Shown: positions 1 through 6,215, numbered from the stretch's first letter. The stretch: 6,967 nt of DNA from Sphingobacteriaceae bacterium (GCA_023251695.1 JAHEYE010000183.1:1-6967), one strand, 5' to 3'. The notes: generated by a model from the sequence alone, not told the origin. A program made the numbers and translations.

Positions 1-139
1 GTTTAACAATGGCGCCATCGATATCGGTAATCCCTTCTTTCTGCATAAAAGTAGGGGTTGTTGTTAAACCATTTAAAAACCCAAGCTTAAAACCTTCTTC
101 AATTTCTTTTAAGTTGGCCGAGTCGAGATATAATTCCAT
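1..139 (-). CDS. Transaldolase / fructose-6-phosphate aldolase family protein, N-terminal fragment
   Basis: Only the first 46 codons are in the window; the gene continues beyond its left edge. The protein begins MELYLDSANLKEIEEG and continues GFLNGLTTTPTFMQKEG. This matches the start of the small class I aldolases of the TalC/FSA type: strand β1 with Asp6, then the 'G-[LV]-T-T-x-P' loop at residues 24-29. Family members are cytosolic TIM-barrel enzymes that form a Schiff base on a lysine further downstream, not visible here. They move dihydroxyacetone units in the pentose phosphate pathway or cleave fructose 6-phosphate. Residue 28 is Thr, where E. coli FSA and transaldolases have the active-site Asn of 'TTNP', so the exact substrate is uncertain. 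The ATG at 139 gives the family's usual N-terminus. A terminator separates the gene from the secreted-protein gene upstream, so it is probably transcribed independently. Family assignment is good; exact activity is not known. Confidence 0.85.
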   Translation of the reverse strand, partial: MELYLDSANLKEIEEGFKLGFLNGLTTTPTFMQKEGITDIDGAIVK

Positions 140-186
140 AACATTAAAATTTACAAGCGTAAAGGAACTAAAATTTTGGCTATTAT

Positions 187-215
187 AAAAAGAAAAAGCC
201 GCCTTTTGAGCGGCT
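187..215 (-). terminator. Intrinsic terminator after the 267-residue T9SS cargo gene
   Basis: On the minus strand a stem AGCCGCT/GGCGGCT (one G-U pair, arms at 209-215 and 197-203) closes a five-base loop. It is followed by TTTTTCTTTTT. It lies about 20 bases after the stop codon at 235-237, and before the transaldolase-like gene. Confidence 0.85.
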
Positions 216-234
216 CAATATAAATGAAGTAAGC

Positions 235-1038
235 TTATTTATTAACCACTAAACGCTTGGTAACTTTAGAGTTACCTGCAGTAACGGTAACGAAATAAAG
301 GCCTGAATTAAGGTTTGTGCAATCGATACTGAGATTATTTTTCCCACTCAGGTGTTGTTCGGAGCCATTGTAAACCAAGGTGCCAAGTGTGCTATACACC
401 TGAACTTTTACGTTGGTTTCATCAGTGAGCACAACCGTTACATATGTGTTTCCTGAACTTGGGTTAGGATGAATATTACCAATGTTTGCTATGGAGCTGT
501 TGTGTTCGGCAATTCCTGAAAGCTGATTATACTTAAAGGTGAAGCTTAAAGTATCATAACTTGTTTTTCCTAAGGCAAGATCAAATAATTTGTAATTAAT
601 AGCCGAATAACCTATTGTGTAAGCCTCATCCAAATCAGTTATCAAATGTTTTCCGTTTGAGGTTTCAGCGCCTGGTCCAAGTATGCTGTAATCACCGGGG
701 TATGGTTCGTTAACCCATGTAGAGTAGCAAGTGCCCATATCGCCAAAACAAAAATAAGGAATGGCACCGGGAGAAGCTGAATTAACTACAATATCAGTTC
801 GTATAACAGAGTAAGTATGCGTAACAGGAGAAATGTTTTTAAACTTTACTTTAGTTGTGTGTGTTGATGTAGAAGTTGGTGTTGACGCTGTTGTTACATA
901 CGACACCGTTGTGCCATTGCTAAGTGCAATAAGCGTTGTAGTTCCGGCAGCATCTAAAGTCCAAGCCTGTAAACTTGGCGATTGTGCGGTTAAAATACTG
1001 AATGAAATAAGCGCAAGAAGTGTGAAAATTTTTTTCAT
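235..1038 (-). CDS. Small secreted protein with T9SS type A sorting domain (267 aa), FCFG-Cys family, copy 2
   Basis: The product begins with a clear signal peptide (MKKIF, then a hydrophobic stretch ending ILTAQ at about residue 19). A Thr/Ser-rich β-type domain covers about 20-175. The last 80 residues (188-267) are a T9SS type A sorting domain with PNPSSG near 191-196, NSGLYFVTVTAG and the terminal KRLVVNK. Such domains take proteins across the outer membrane and are normally cleaved there, leaving the mature part secreted or surface-anchored. The central domain contains YFCFGDMGTCY (95-105), with Cys97 and Cys104, and an acidic DLDE motif (135-138). No known enzyme motif is recognised, so the function is unknown. 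It is a paralogue of the 274-residue protein at 3250-4074. I chose the ATG at 1038, which gives a standard MKK signal peptide; an ATG at 1044 would add two residues. A TTG start at 1059 is possible but lies within a promoter-like box and adds nothing useful. Confidence 0.88.
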   Translation of the reverse strand: MKKIFTLLALISFSILTAQSPSLQAWTLDAAGTTTLIALSNGTTVSYVTTASTPTSTSTHTTKVKFKNISPVTHTYSVIRTDIVVNSASPGAIPYFCFGDMGTCYSTWVNEPYPGDYSILGPGAETSNGKHLITDLDEAYTIGYSAINYKLFDLALGKTSYDTLSFTFKYNQLSGIAEHNSSIANIGNIHPNPSSGNTYVTVVLTDETNVKVQVYSTLGTLVYNGSEQHLSGKNNLSIDCTNLNSGLYFVTVTAGNSKVTKRLVVNK

Positions 1039-1056
1039 GTACATATTTTTTTTTGA

Positions 1057-1064
1057 CAAAAGTA
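1057..1064 (-). promoter_or_regulatory. Possible Bacteroidota -7 promoter box for the 267-residue cargo gene
   Basis: The minus strand reads TACTTTTG, a full match to the Bacteroidota -7 consensus TAnnTTTG, 18 bases before the ATG at 1038. It follows directly on the T-tail of the preceding terminator. The matching -33 position falls inside the terminator stem (CCCC rather than TTG), so only half of the promoter fits and the match may be chance. Confidence 0.3.
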
Positions 1065-1065
1065 T

Positions 1066-1091
1066 AAAAAAACCCCGCAGAGCGGGGTTTT
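1066..1091 (-). terminator. Intrinsic terminator (or attenuator) after the 644-residue Omp28-like gene
   Basis: A perfect 10-bp stem AAAACCCCGC/GCGGGGTTTT (arms 1082-1091 and 1069-1078) has a 3-base loop. On the minus strand it is followed by more T residues, giving seven in a row. It starts 16 bases after the stop codon at 1108-1110 and ends about 30 bases before the start of the next gene. The symmetric A/T flanks mean it could also stop plus-strand transcription, but no plus-strand gene is present here. Confidence 0.88.
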
Positions 1092-1107
1092 AACTTCTCA
1101 ATTAATA

Positions 1108-3042
1108 TTATTTACTGATGGTTAATTTTTTTATTGTCGTTTTTCCTTCTTTATCCGAAATCACAACAGAATATAATCCTGATGCTAAATCTTTAGTATC
1201 AAAACTAACAGTGTTGCTGCCAACCTCAATGCGCATGTTTTTTTGCTGAACAGTTTGTCCTAATGCATTGATCATGGTAATGGTTGATTCGCTTGCTTTA
1301 GAAGTAGTGATCCGGATAGTCGCTTCATTTTGTGCAGGATTCGGATATAACTCAATTTCATTAAACTCATTAACAACTGAAACAATTCCTGTTGAAGAAA
1401 CGAGATTAATATTATCTAACCAGATGTTGTTTCCGTAAGCATTGTATGGAACGAATTTTACCAGTACTTGTGGCATGTTATCGTAGGCGCCTAAATTTAC
1501 AACTTCACTTCTCCACTGAGTTCCGCTAGGGGTAAATGCAACAGTAGTGATTGGAGCAGAAGATAAAACCGAACCGTATTTCGAATAAACATTAGTCCAG
1601 GTAACTCCACAATTGGTTGAAACCATTACGTCTAAACCTTCAATTACAGTGGTGGCAACCATTGCATGCGACACGTCAAAAGTTAGTTTCATGTTTGATA
1701 AACCTGTGAAATCTGAAGTTGGCATGTATAGTTCATCTCTGTCGCCAACTGCAGGATTATTCCAAGAGTCATACTTAACAGCTCCGAGAGGAGAAATAGC
1801 ATAGGCACCAACTGTTGGAATTCGTGAAAACTGATAAACACCATTATCCTGATTATTTCTGTACCAATTTGCCGGCGGGAAAGTTGCTAAAGAGAATGTT
1901 TGAATAATTGGCGCAGGAACAACTGTAGTGCTTACTGCAAAAGAACCCGGTTTGATGTTATTCGGTAAATAATCGTCAGCCCCGCCGTTAACAGCCGTAA
2001 TATTCATAGAATAAGTGTGGCTACCTGTTGTAGTAGATACTGCCGGCATATTAATAGTGGTTGTAGCGCCTGCAACTAATGAACCTGACCATGCGTAAGG
2101 CGTACCCGGAACTGCATCAATTGTTGGAAGGATAGTCATAGTTGTAATAGCATTATTTCCTGCATTAAATACGGAAACAGCCGGGGAAAAGTTTGTGCTG
2201 CAGCTTAAGAACGGACTAACTAACCCTTTTGCTTCAGCATCATTAGGTGCTCTTGTAATTGCAGCTTGCTCTACTTTTCTTGTCGCATCATCCTGAATAA
2301 GACCTACGCATTCAACTTCGGTTTTGCTTACGATGTACGATGGAGCCGTACAAGCAACGGTGAATGTTTGGTTTTGTCCGGTTGTCCAAGATGTAGGTAA
2401 AGAAGTACCTGATTGTAAAGTAGGGAATGATTTTCTCGCAACATAATAAAAATCTTTCTCACCGTTAGTACCTGGTGCAGTCGCGAAATTTATTTTCTTT
2501 TCTATCATTACAAGTCTAAAAACAAGTGGACCTGCACAAGTATATGTTTGTGCTGCGGTAATACTAACGGTAACTGTAAATACAGCCATCGGGCCATCCC
2601 AAGAACGTAACATAGATATTGAAAACGGAGATGGCACAGATTGCGCAGCTGCAATAACCGCAGTACTTATATAACCGGCGTGGTTAGAAGTAGCGCCGAA
2701 AACAGTACAGGCTTGTCCATCCATTCTTCCTTCAGGTGCTGTTCCTACAGCGTAACCATAACCACCGGCGGCAACTGACTTAAAACGCCAGTCGATTTCG
2801 GGTTTATTTGTTTGGTATAACGACCATGTATTAGTAGGAGCAGAAGGAATAGGCACTTGCCATTTAATAGGAATTACTTTAGTTGCATTAGCATCCAATA
2901 CAATCTTTAATCCGGGATTGGTTGAAGCACAAGGGCCACAATTTTCGCCGGTAAATTCTTCGTATAATGACGTGCGTGTTGTTTGGGCTATACCTGTTAC
3001 ACCCAGTGTAACCAAACCTAAAAAGAGTAATTGTTTTTTCAT
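1108..3042 (-). CDS. Omp28-like thioredoxin-fold secreted protein with T9SS sorting domain (644 aa), CGPC type
   Basis: Signal peptide is residues 1-20 (MKKQLLFLGL, ending GIAQ). About 23-265 form an Omp28-like thioredoxin-fold region. The LYEEFTGENCGPC segment has the CxxC pair Cys35/Cys38 where a redox site would be, and Pro103 in TAPEGRMDG is a likely cis-proline. CGPC is the classic thioredoxin active-site sequence, so thiol-disulfide activity at the cell surface is possible but not shown. Residues about 283-372 look like an Ig/CARDB-type β-sandwich (VSVFNAGNNAITT). About 378-548 resemble the choice-of-anchor J/MAM-like jelly-roll (TFPPANWYRNNQDNG, later NNIWLDNINL). Residues 563-644 are the T9SS type A domain (ELYPNPAQNE, ASGLYSVVIS, terminal KKLTISK). 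The ATG at 3042 is preceded by an A-rich leader and gives the expected signal peptide. It is the first gene of the second module, sharing its order with the 4154-6028 gene. Confidence 0.88.
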   Translation of the reverse strand: MKKQLLFLGLVTLGVTGIAQTTRTSLYEEFTGENCGPCASTNPGLKIVLDANATKVIPIKWQVPIPSAPTNTWSLYQTNKPEIDWRFKSVAAGGYGYAVGTAPEGRMDGQACTVFGATSNHAGYISTAVIAAAQSVPSPFSISMLRSWDGPMAVFTVTVSITAAQTYTCAGPLVFRLVMIEKKINFATAPGTNGEKDFYYVARKSFPTLQSGTSLPTSWTTGQNQTFTVACTAPSYIVSKTEVECVGLIQDDATRKVEQAAITRAPNDAEAKGLVSPFLSCSTNFSPAVSVFNAGNNAITTMTILPTIDAVPGTPYAWSGSLVAGATTTINMPAVSTTTGSHTYSMNITAVNGGADDYLPNNIKPGSFAVSTTVVPAPIIQTFSLATFPPANWYRNNQDNGVYQFSRIPTVGAYAISPLGAVKYDSWNNPAVGDRDELYMPTSDFTGLSNMKLTFDVSHAMVATTVIEGLDVMVSTNCGVTWTNVYSKYGSVLSSAPITTVAFTPSGTQWRSEVVNLGAYDNMPQVLVKFVPYNAYGNNIWLDNINLVSSTGIVSVVNEFNEIELYPNPAQNEATIRITTSKASESTITMINALGQTVQQKNMRIEVGSNTVSFDTKDLASGLYSVVISDKEGKTTIKKLTISK

Positions 3043-3198
3043 GTTTTGATATTTAAAATGATTTAAAAAAATAAGCGTAAAAATTCCATGACTAATTTAT
3101 GAAATTTCCCTTAAAAAAACCAGCTTTTTGTGGGGTATTAATAGGTAAATTACGTATAAAAGGGCTTCCTAAGTTCTTAATAATGTAATTATGACAAT

Positions 3199-3229
3199 AA
3201 AAAAGCCATCGGCTGTAACCGATGGCTTT
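3199..3229 (-). terminator. Intrinsic terminator after the 274-residue T9SS cargo gene
   Basis: A perfect 11-bp stem AAAGCCATCGG/CCGATGGCTTT (arms 3219-3229 and 3202-3212) encloses a six-base loop, followed on the minus strand by TTTTTATTG. It begins 20 bases after the stop codon at 3250-3252. It separates the two duplicated modules. The remaining 160 bases up to the next start at 3042 are AT-rich and show no promoter I would call. Confidence 0.92.
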
Positions 3230-3249
3230 GAGTTTAAAATACAAAAACC

Positions 3250-4074
3250 TTATTTATTAACGATTAAACGTTTGGTAATTTTAGTATCCCCGGCAGTAAC
3301 AGTTATGAAGTAAAGCCCTGAATTAAGGGCTGAGCAATCAACCGAAATCTTATTTTTACCAGCTAATTTTTGTTCATTGCCACTGTAAACCAGAGCGCCA
3401 ATGCTGTTGTACACCTGTATTTTAACAGGAGCTTCATGCGCTAAATTAACCGTAACATTCGCAAAATTAGTGGAAGGATTCGGATAAACATTACTCACGC
3501 TCTCTAATACCGAAGCGTTTTCTTCAACATTCAATATCGCATTATATTTAACATAGAACAATAAAGAATCGTTAGGGTTGTTAATATTTAAAAGCGTATA
3601 ACTAATAATGTAGTAACCCTGTGTCAGTCCTTCATCGAGGTCAATAACAAAAGGAGTTCCGTTATCTTTTGAATTATCAAATGGGGCTACAGTTGAACCG
3701 GCCGCACCTAAAATACAATAATCTGCAGGTCCGGGAGAGCTAACGCTGCTTGGGAAACACTGGAACCCAAAACAGAAATAAGTATCCGGAATTCCTCCGC
3801 TGCCATTTAATAGAAGTGGCGGATTGTTTGCAACAATTCTTCTTTTAACCGAAAGGGTTAAAGTTGATGCTGAAGTATTAAATAACTTCACTTTAAAGCC
3901 AGTGGTAACATTAGCAGTTGGGGTCGAAACAGTGCTTATTACCGGTAAAGTACTACCATTGGTTAAATTTGTATAAAGAATAGTCTGGGCGTTATTTGTC
4001 TCGTAAGCCGTAAAGCTTTGAGCAAAAACCACACTTGTAAATGCAAATAAAAGAAGAGTAAATGTTTTTTTCAT
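3250..4074 (-). CDS. Small secreted protein with T9SS type A sorting domain (274 aa), FCFG-Cys family, copy 1
   Basis: Signal peptide is about residues 1-19 (MKKTFTLLLFAFTSVVFAQ). A β-rich domain of unknown function spans about 20-183, and a T9SS type A sorting domain lies at 195-274 (VYPNPSTN, LNSGLYFITVTAG, terminal KRLIVNK). The middle carries TYFCFGFQCF (98-107) with Cys101 and Cys106, a further Cys120 in DYCILG, and IDLDEG (144-149). These match, in the same order, motifs in the 267-residue protein at 235-1038. Ungapped hand comparison of the last 80 residues gives 49 identities. The product should be exported by Sec and then moved to the surface by the T9SS. No catalytic motif is recognised. 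A longer reading from an ATG at 4119 is rejected because that codon lies in the upstream terminator hairpin and adds 15 residues before the signal peptide. The gene follows the 624-residue Omp28-like gene, its likely functional neighbour. Confidence 0.88.
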   Translation of the reverse strand: MKKTFTLLLFAFTSVVFAQSFTAYETNNAQTILYTNLTNGSTLPVISTVSTPTANVTTGFKVKLFNTSASTLTLSVKRRIVANNPPLLLNGSGGIPDTYFCFGFQCFPSSVSSPGPADYCILGAAGSTVAPFDNSKDNGTPFVIDLDEGLTQGYYIISYTLLNINNPNDSLLFYVKYNAILNVEENASVLESVSNVYPNPSTNFANVTVNLAHEAPVKIQVYNSIGALVYSGNEQKLAGKNKISVDCSALNSGLYFITVTAGDTKITKRLIVNK

Positions 4075-4103
4075 TTTAATTATATAAAAGGTTAGTACAT
4101 AAT

Positions 4104-4135
4104 AAACAAAAGCCCCCACTTCACGCGGAGGCTTT
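4104..4135 (-). terminator. Intrinsic terminator (or attenuator) after the 624-residue Omp28-like gene
   Basis: On the minus strand an 11-bp stem AAAGCCTCCGC/GTGGGGGCTTT (arms 4125-4135 and 4109-4119, two G-U pairs) encloses loop GTGAA and runs into TTTTGTTTATT. It starts 18 bases after the stop codon at 4154-4156 and ends about 34 bases before the start of the small cargo gene. This spacing is almost the same as at the terminator at 1066-1091. Confidence 0.87.
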
Positions 4136-4153
4136 CGTTTTAATTAAATGATA

Positions 4154-6028
4154 TTATTTATTAATTGTCAGTTTGCGTGATGTGCTTCCTGAAGAAGTAG
4201 TGAAATTCACATTGTAAATTCCGCTAGCCCAAGTTTCAGTATTTAATTTTACATCATGCGTACCAGCATTAAAGTTGTATGATTCGTTGTAAACAACCTG
4301 CCCCAAAGCATTCATAACAACAACACCAATGTTCTCATTTTGATTTAATTCAAAACTGATAGTTGTTGAGTTAGAAGCAGGGTTTGGATACATATTTAAA
4401 CCTGCAATTTTTAATTCCACTGCAGCTATGCCGGTAGAAGTTGCGCTCTTAAATAATCTTGTTTCGCCTGTTCCGTATTGTCCGTTACTATAGATGATTT
4501 GAGTAACACCTGATTTTAAAGAGTAGTTACCTGCTCCATAACCAGCGTTAATACCATCACCGTAAGCATCAGTCACAACTAACTTATAACAAGTACCTGC
4601 AGTTACAGTGAAGTTATGTGTATGTAATGCAGTTCCGTTAGCAGCTAAGTCAGGGTAAGTACCTGCTGTAATGTTAGCGCCCGGAACCATAGTTGAAGTA
4701 GCTTCATCTGCAACATACCAAGCAACTTCAGAACCATAACGGTCGTTAGTAAAGTCCATTTGCATAGCCAAAGTATTTGCTGTAACAGCGTAAGGTATAA
4801 CCTTAGACATATTGTTATTAGCAGGGTTTTGATCTGCAGATCCGTTAACAGAAACAACAGTTACATTTAATGTATTGTTTGCAATCGGAGCGAATGTAAC
4901 AGGAGTGAATGTCATTGATTGAGACATTGTCATTGGAGGTAAACTACCTGTCCAAGTATAAGTTTGCGGTGCACCACCATTTACATTATAAGAGAATACA
5001 GCCTGAGTTACGGTTGTGCTGCCCTGGTTAACAAACTTAAAGTTAGTTTTTAAAGGACCATTACAAACGTATGGGTCAGTCTGGAAAGTACCATCAGTAG
5101 TTGTGATGTCGCTAGGAGAAACATCTAAACTATTAGGGAAAGTATTTAGAGTTAAAGGACCATGAGCTGCGTTGATAGTCAAAGTATTTGTTTGAGTTAC
5201 AAACGCTGCCAGTTTTAAACGGCCTAATAATACCTGAGTAGTTTTACCTGCTGCACCCATTGTAGAAGGGATGGTAAAAGTATAAGTTCCATTAAAAGTA
5301 GTTCCCACTGTAGTAGGAGAAACCGGAACACCGAAGTTACCTGTTAATGTAGTACGTAAAACGTGGTTGTGGTTATAAGAACCATCCGCGTTATAGTTTG
5401 CAGCATTATAAAGTGTCGGAGTACCGTAGTTGTGTTGCGGACCTGTAACAGCATCTTCTAACAATACAATGTTTAAAGAGTTAGTACCAACCGGAGAGCT
5501 AGCAGTATAATATACCTGAGCTTGTACTGTTAACACACGCGTTGTAGCATTAATAGTTCCTTGTAAAGCAACGTTACAATATGCAGATTGACCCCATTGA
5601 TTAGGAACAGTAGTTGTCCAAGTACCTCTGCTTTGTGCCATACCAAATGGTGTAACGGTTTGCTGAGAATAAGTAGGACCCATAGTTGCACCGAAATTAA
5701 CACGGTTAACATCACCTGCAGGATAACCTAAAATATTCATGCCTGTCATCGGATCAATGGCATTACCTGCTGTAGTTTTAAAATCCGGTTCACCAACGGC
5801 TACGTTAGCATATCCGCCAGAGTGAACATTAATAAGTACCACATTAGTTGGATTCGCCATATAAATGTTATTTGCCCTAAAATGCCCATCAGGACAAAAT
5901 CCGCAATAAACACCCGTGAATTCTTCTAATACTGCTTTTTTGTTTTGCGGCGCAGTACTTACCGGTAGTTGGGCGAACAGAGAACTCATCGCTCCCATTG
6001 CCATGATTGTAAGTAATTGTTTTTTCAT
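4154..6028 (-). CDS. Omp28-like thioredoxin-fold secreted protein with T9SS sorting domain (624 aa), CGFC type
   Basis: Signal peptide is residues 1-20 (MKKQLLTIMAMGAMSSLFAQ). About 30-290 match the Omp28-like thioredoxin-fold family. AVLEEFTGVYCGFCPDGH has the CxxC pair Cys42/Cys45, INVHSGGY follows, and GYPAGDVNR has a likely cis-Pro103. The stretch LLEDAVTGPQ ... YNHNHVLR (189-225) is typical of the family. An Ig/CARDB-like sandwich follows at about 300-410. Residues about 418-527 form a Gly/Asp-rich β domain with DAYGDGINAGYGAGNY (487-502), possibly metal-binding. The T9SS type A domain occupies about 540-624 (MYPNPASN, ASGIYNVNFT, terminal RKLTINK). The protein is probably secreted or surface-exposed; thiol-disulfide activity is an inference from CxxC. 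It is the promoter-proximal gene of the minus-strand cluster, divergent from mfd. The ATG at 6028 has an A-rich leader, and its first 17 bases are identical to those of the 644-residue gene. Confidence 0.9.
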   Translation of the reverse strand: MKKQLLTIMAMGAMSSLFAQLPVSTAPQNKKAVLEEFTGVYCGFCPDGHFRANNIYMANPTNVVLINVHSGGYANVAVGEPDFKTTAGNAIDPMTGMNILGYPAGDVNRVNFGATMGPTYSQQTVTPFGMAQSRGTWTTTVPNQWGQSAYCNVALQGTINATTRVLTVQAQVYYTASSPVGTNSLNIVLLEDAVTGPQHNYGTPTLYNAANYNADGSYNHNHVLRTTLTGNFGVPVSPTTVGTTFNGTYTFTIPSTMGAAGKTTQVLLGRLKLAAFVTQTNTLTINAAHGPLTLNTFPNSLDVSPSDITTTDGTFQTDPYVCNGPLKTNFKFVNQGSTTVTQAVFSYNVNGGAPQTYTWTGSLPPMTMSQSMTFTPVTFAPIANNTLNVTVVSVNGSADQNPANNNMSKVIPYAVTANTLAMQMDFTNDRYGSEVAWYVADEATSTMVPGANITAGTYPDLAANGTALHTHNFTVTAGTCYKLVVTDAYGDGINAGYGAGNYSLKSGVTQIIYSNGQYGTGETRLFKSATSTGIAAVELKIAGLNMYPNPASNSTTISFELNQNENIGVVVMNALGQVVYNESYNFNAGTHDVKLNTETWASGIYNVNFTTSSGSTSRKLTINK

Positions 6029-6067
6029 TTTGTTTTTGTTTTATTAGTTAAAATTAAGTTTAGAGTT

Positions 6068-6097
6068 CAAAAATCGGTTTAGATTATCAGTATTAAA
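6068..6097 (-). promoter_or_regulatory. Possible promoter of the 624-residue Omp28-like gene
   Basis: The minus strand has GATTTTTG (6075-6068), one base off the Bacteroidota -7 consensus TAnnTTTG. The triplet TTT (6097-6095) sits 19 bases upstream, where TTG of the -33 element is expected. Transcription would start near 6062, leaving a leader of about 34 bases before the ATG at 6028. Both boxes are imperfect, so this is a weak call. Confidence 0.3.
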
Positions 6098-6159
6098 TGT
6101 ATTAAATTCAAACCACAAAGACCAATATTTAACACAATACTATCCCAGAAGAGGGCCAA

Positions 6160-6180
6160 AAACAATAGTCCTTATTGTTT
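6160..6180. repeat. Perfect 8-bp inverted repeat in the divergent intergenic region
   Basis: AAACAATA (6160-6167) and TATTGTTT (6173-6180) are exact reverse complements separated by five bases. The right arm overlaps the palindrome GTTTAAAC (6177-6184). There is no T-tail on either strand, so it does not look like a terminator. It could be an operator for the divergent genes, or chance in AT-rich DNA. Confidence 0.45.
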
Positions 6181-6198
6181 AAACTTGGATTCCTAAAC

Positions 6199-6215
6199 AT
6201 CTAAAATCTTTAGAT
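6199..6215. repeat. Perfect 7-bp inverted repeat overlapping the mfd -33 region
   Basis: ATCTAAA (6199-6205) and TTTAGAT (6209-6215) are exact reverse complements around a three-base spacer. The right arm covers the position expected for the -33 element of the mfd promoter. A dimeric regulator bound here could block that promoter, but this is inference from position only. Confidence 0.45.

Noticed and set aside
833..1093. Plus-strand open frame of 86 codons
   Set aside because: It lies antisense to the N-terminal half of the 267-residue cargo gene and runs through the terminator. Its Val-rich, low-complexity product mirrors the Thr/Ser-rich coding strand, with no recognisable domain.
1613..1804. 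Plus-strand open frame of 63 codons
   Set aside because: It is fully inside and antisense to the jelly-roll part of the 644-residue gene, with no domain and no promoter.
3043..3198. Promoter for the 644-residue gene in the AT-rich gap
   Set aside because: Several partial TAnnTTTG-like strings occur, but none has a matching -33 element at the right distance, so none is better than chance.
4075..4119. N-terminal extension of the 274-residue protein from an ATG at 4119
   Set aside because: The extra 15 codons overlap the preceding terminator hairpin and precede a complete signal peptide starting at the ATG at 4074.
4645..4857. Minus-strand open frame of 70 codons in another frame
   Set aside because: It is a shadow within the 624-residue gene. 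Its Leu/Thr-rich composition comes from frame-shifted reading of the real gene.
5530..5715. Minus-strand open frame of 61 codons in another frame
   Set aside because: It is a shadow within the Omp28-like domain of the 624-residue gene, whose own frame is intact with clear family motifs.
235..6028. Mobile element or recent horizontal transfer as the source of the duplicated module
   Set aside because: No transposase, terminal inverted repeats, direct repeats, tRNA or integrase is visible, and base composition looks like the flanking genes. Simple tandem duplication explains the layout.
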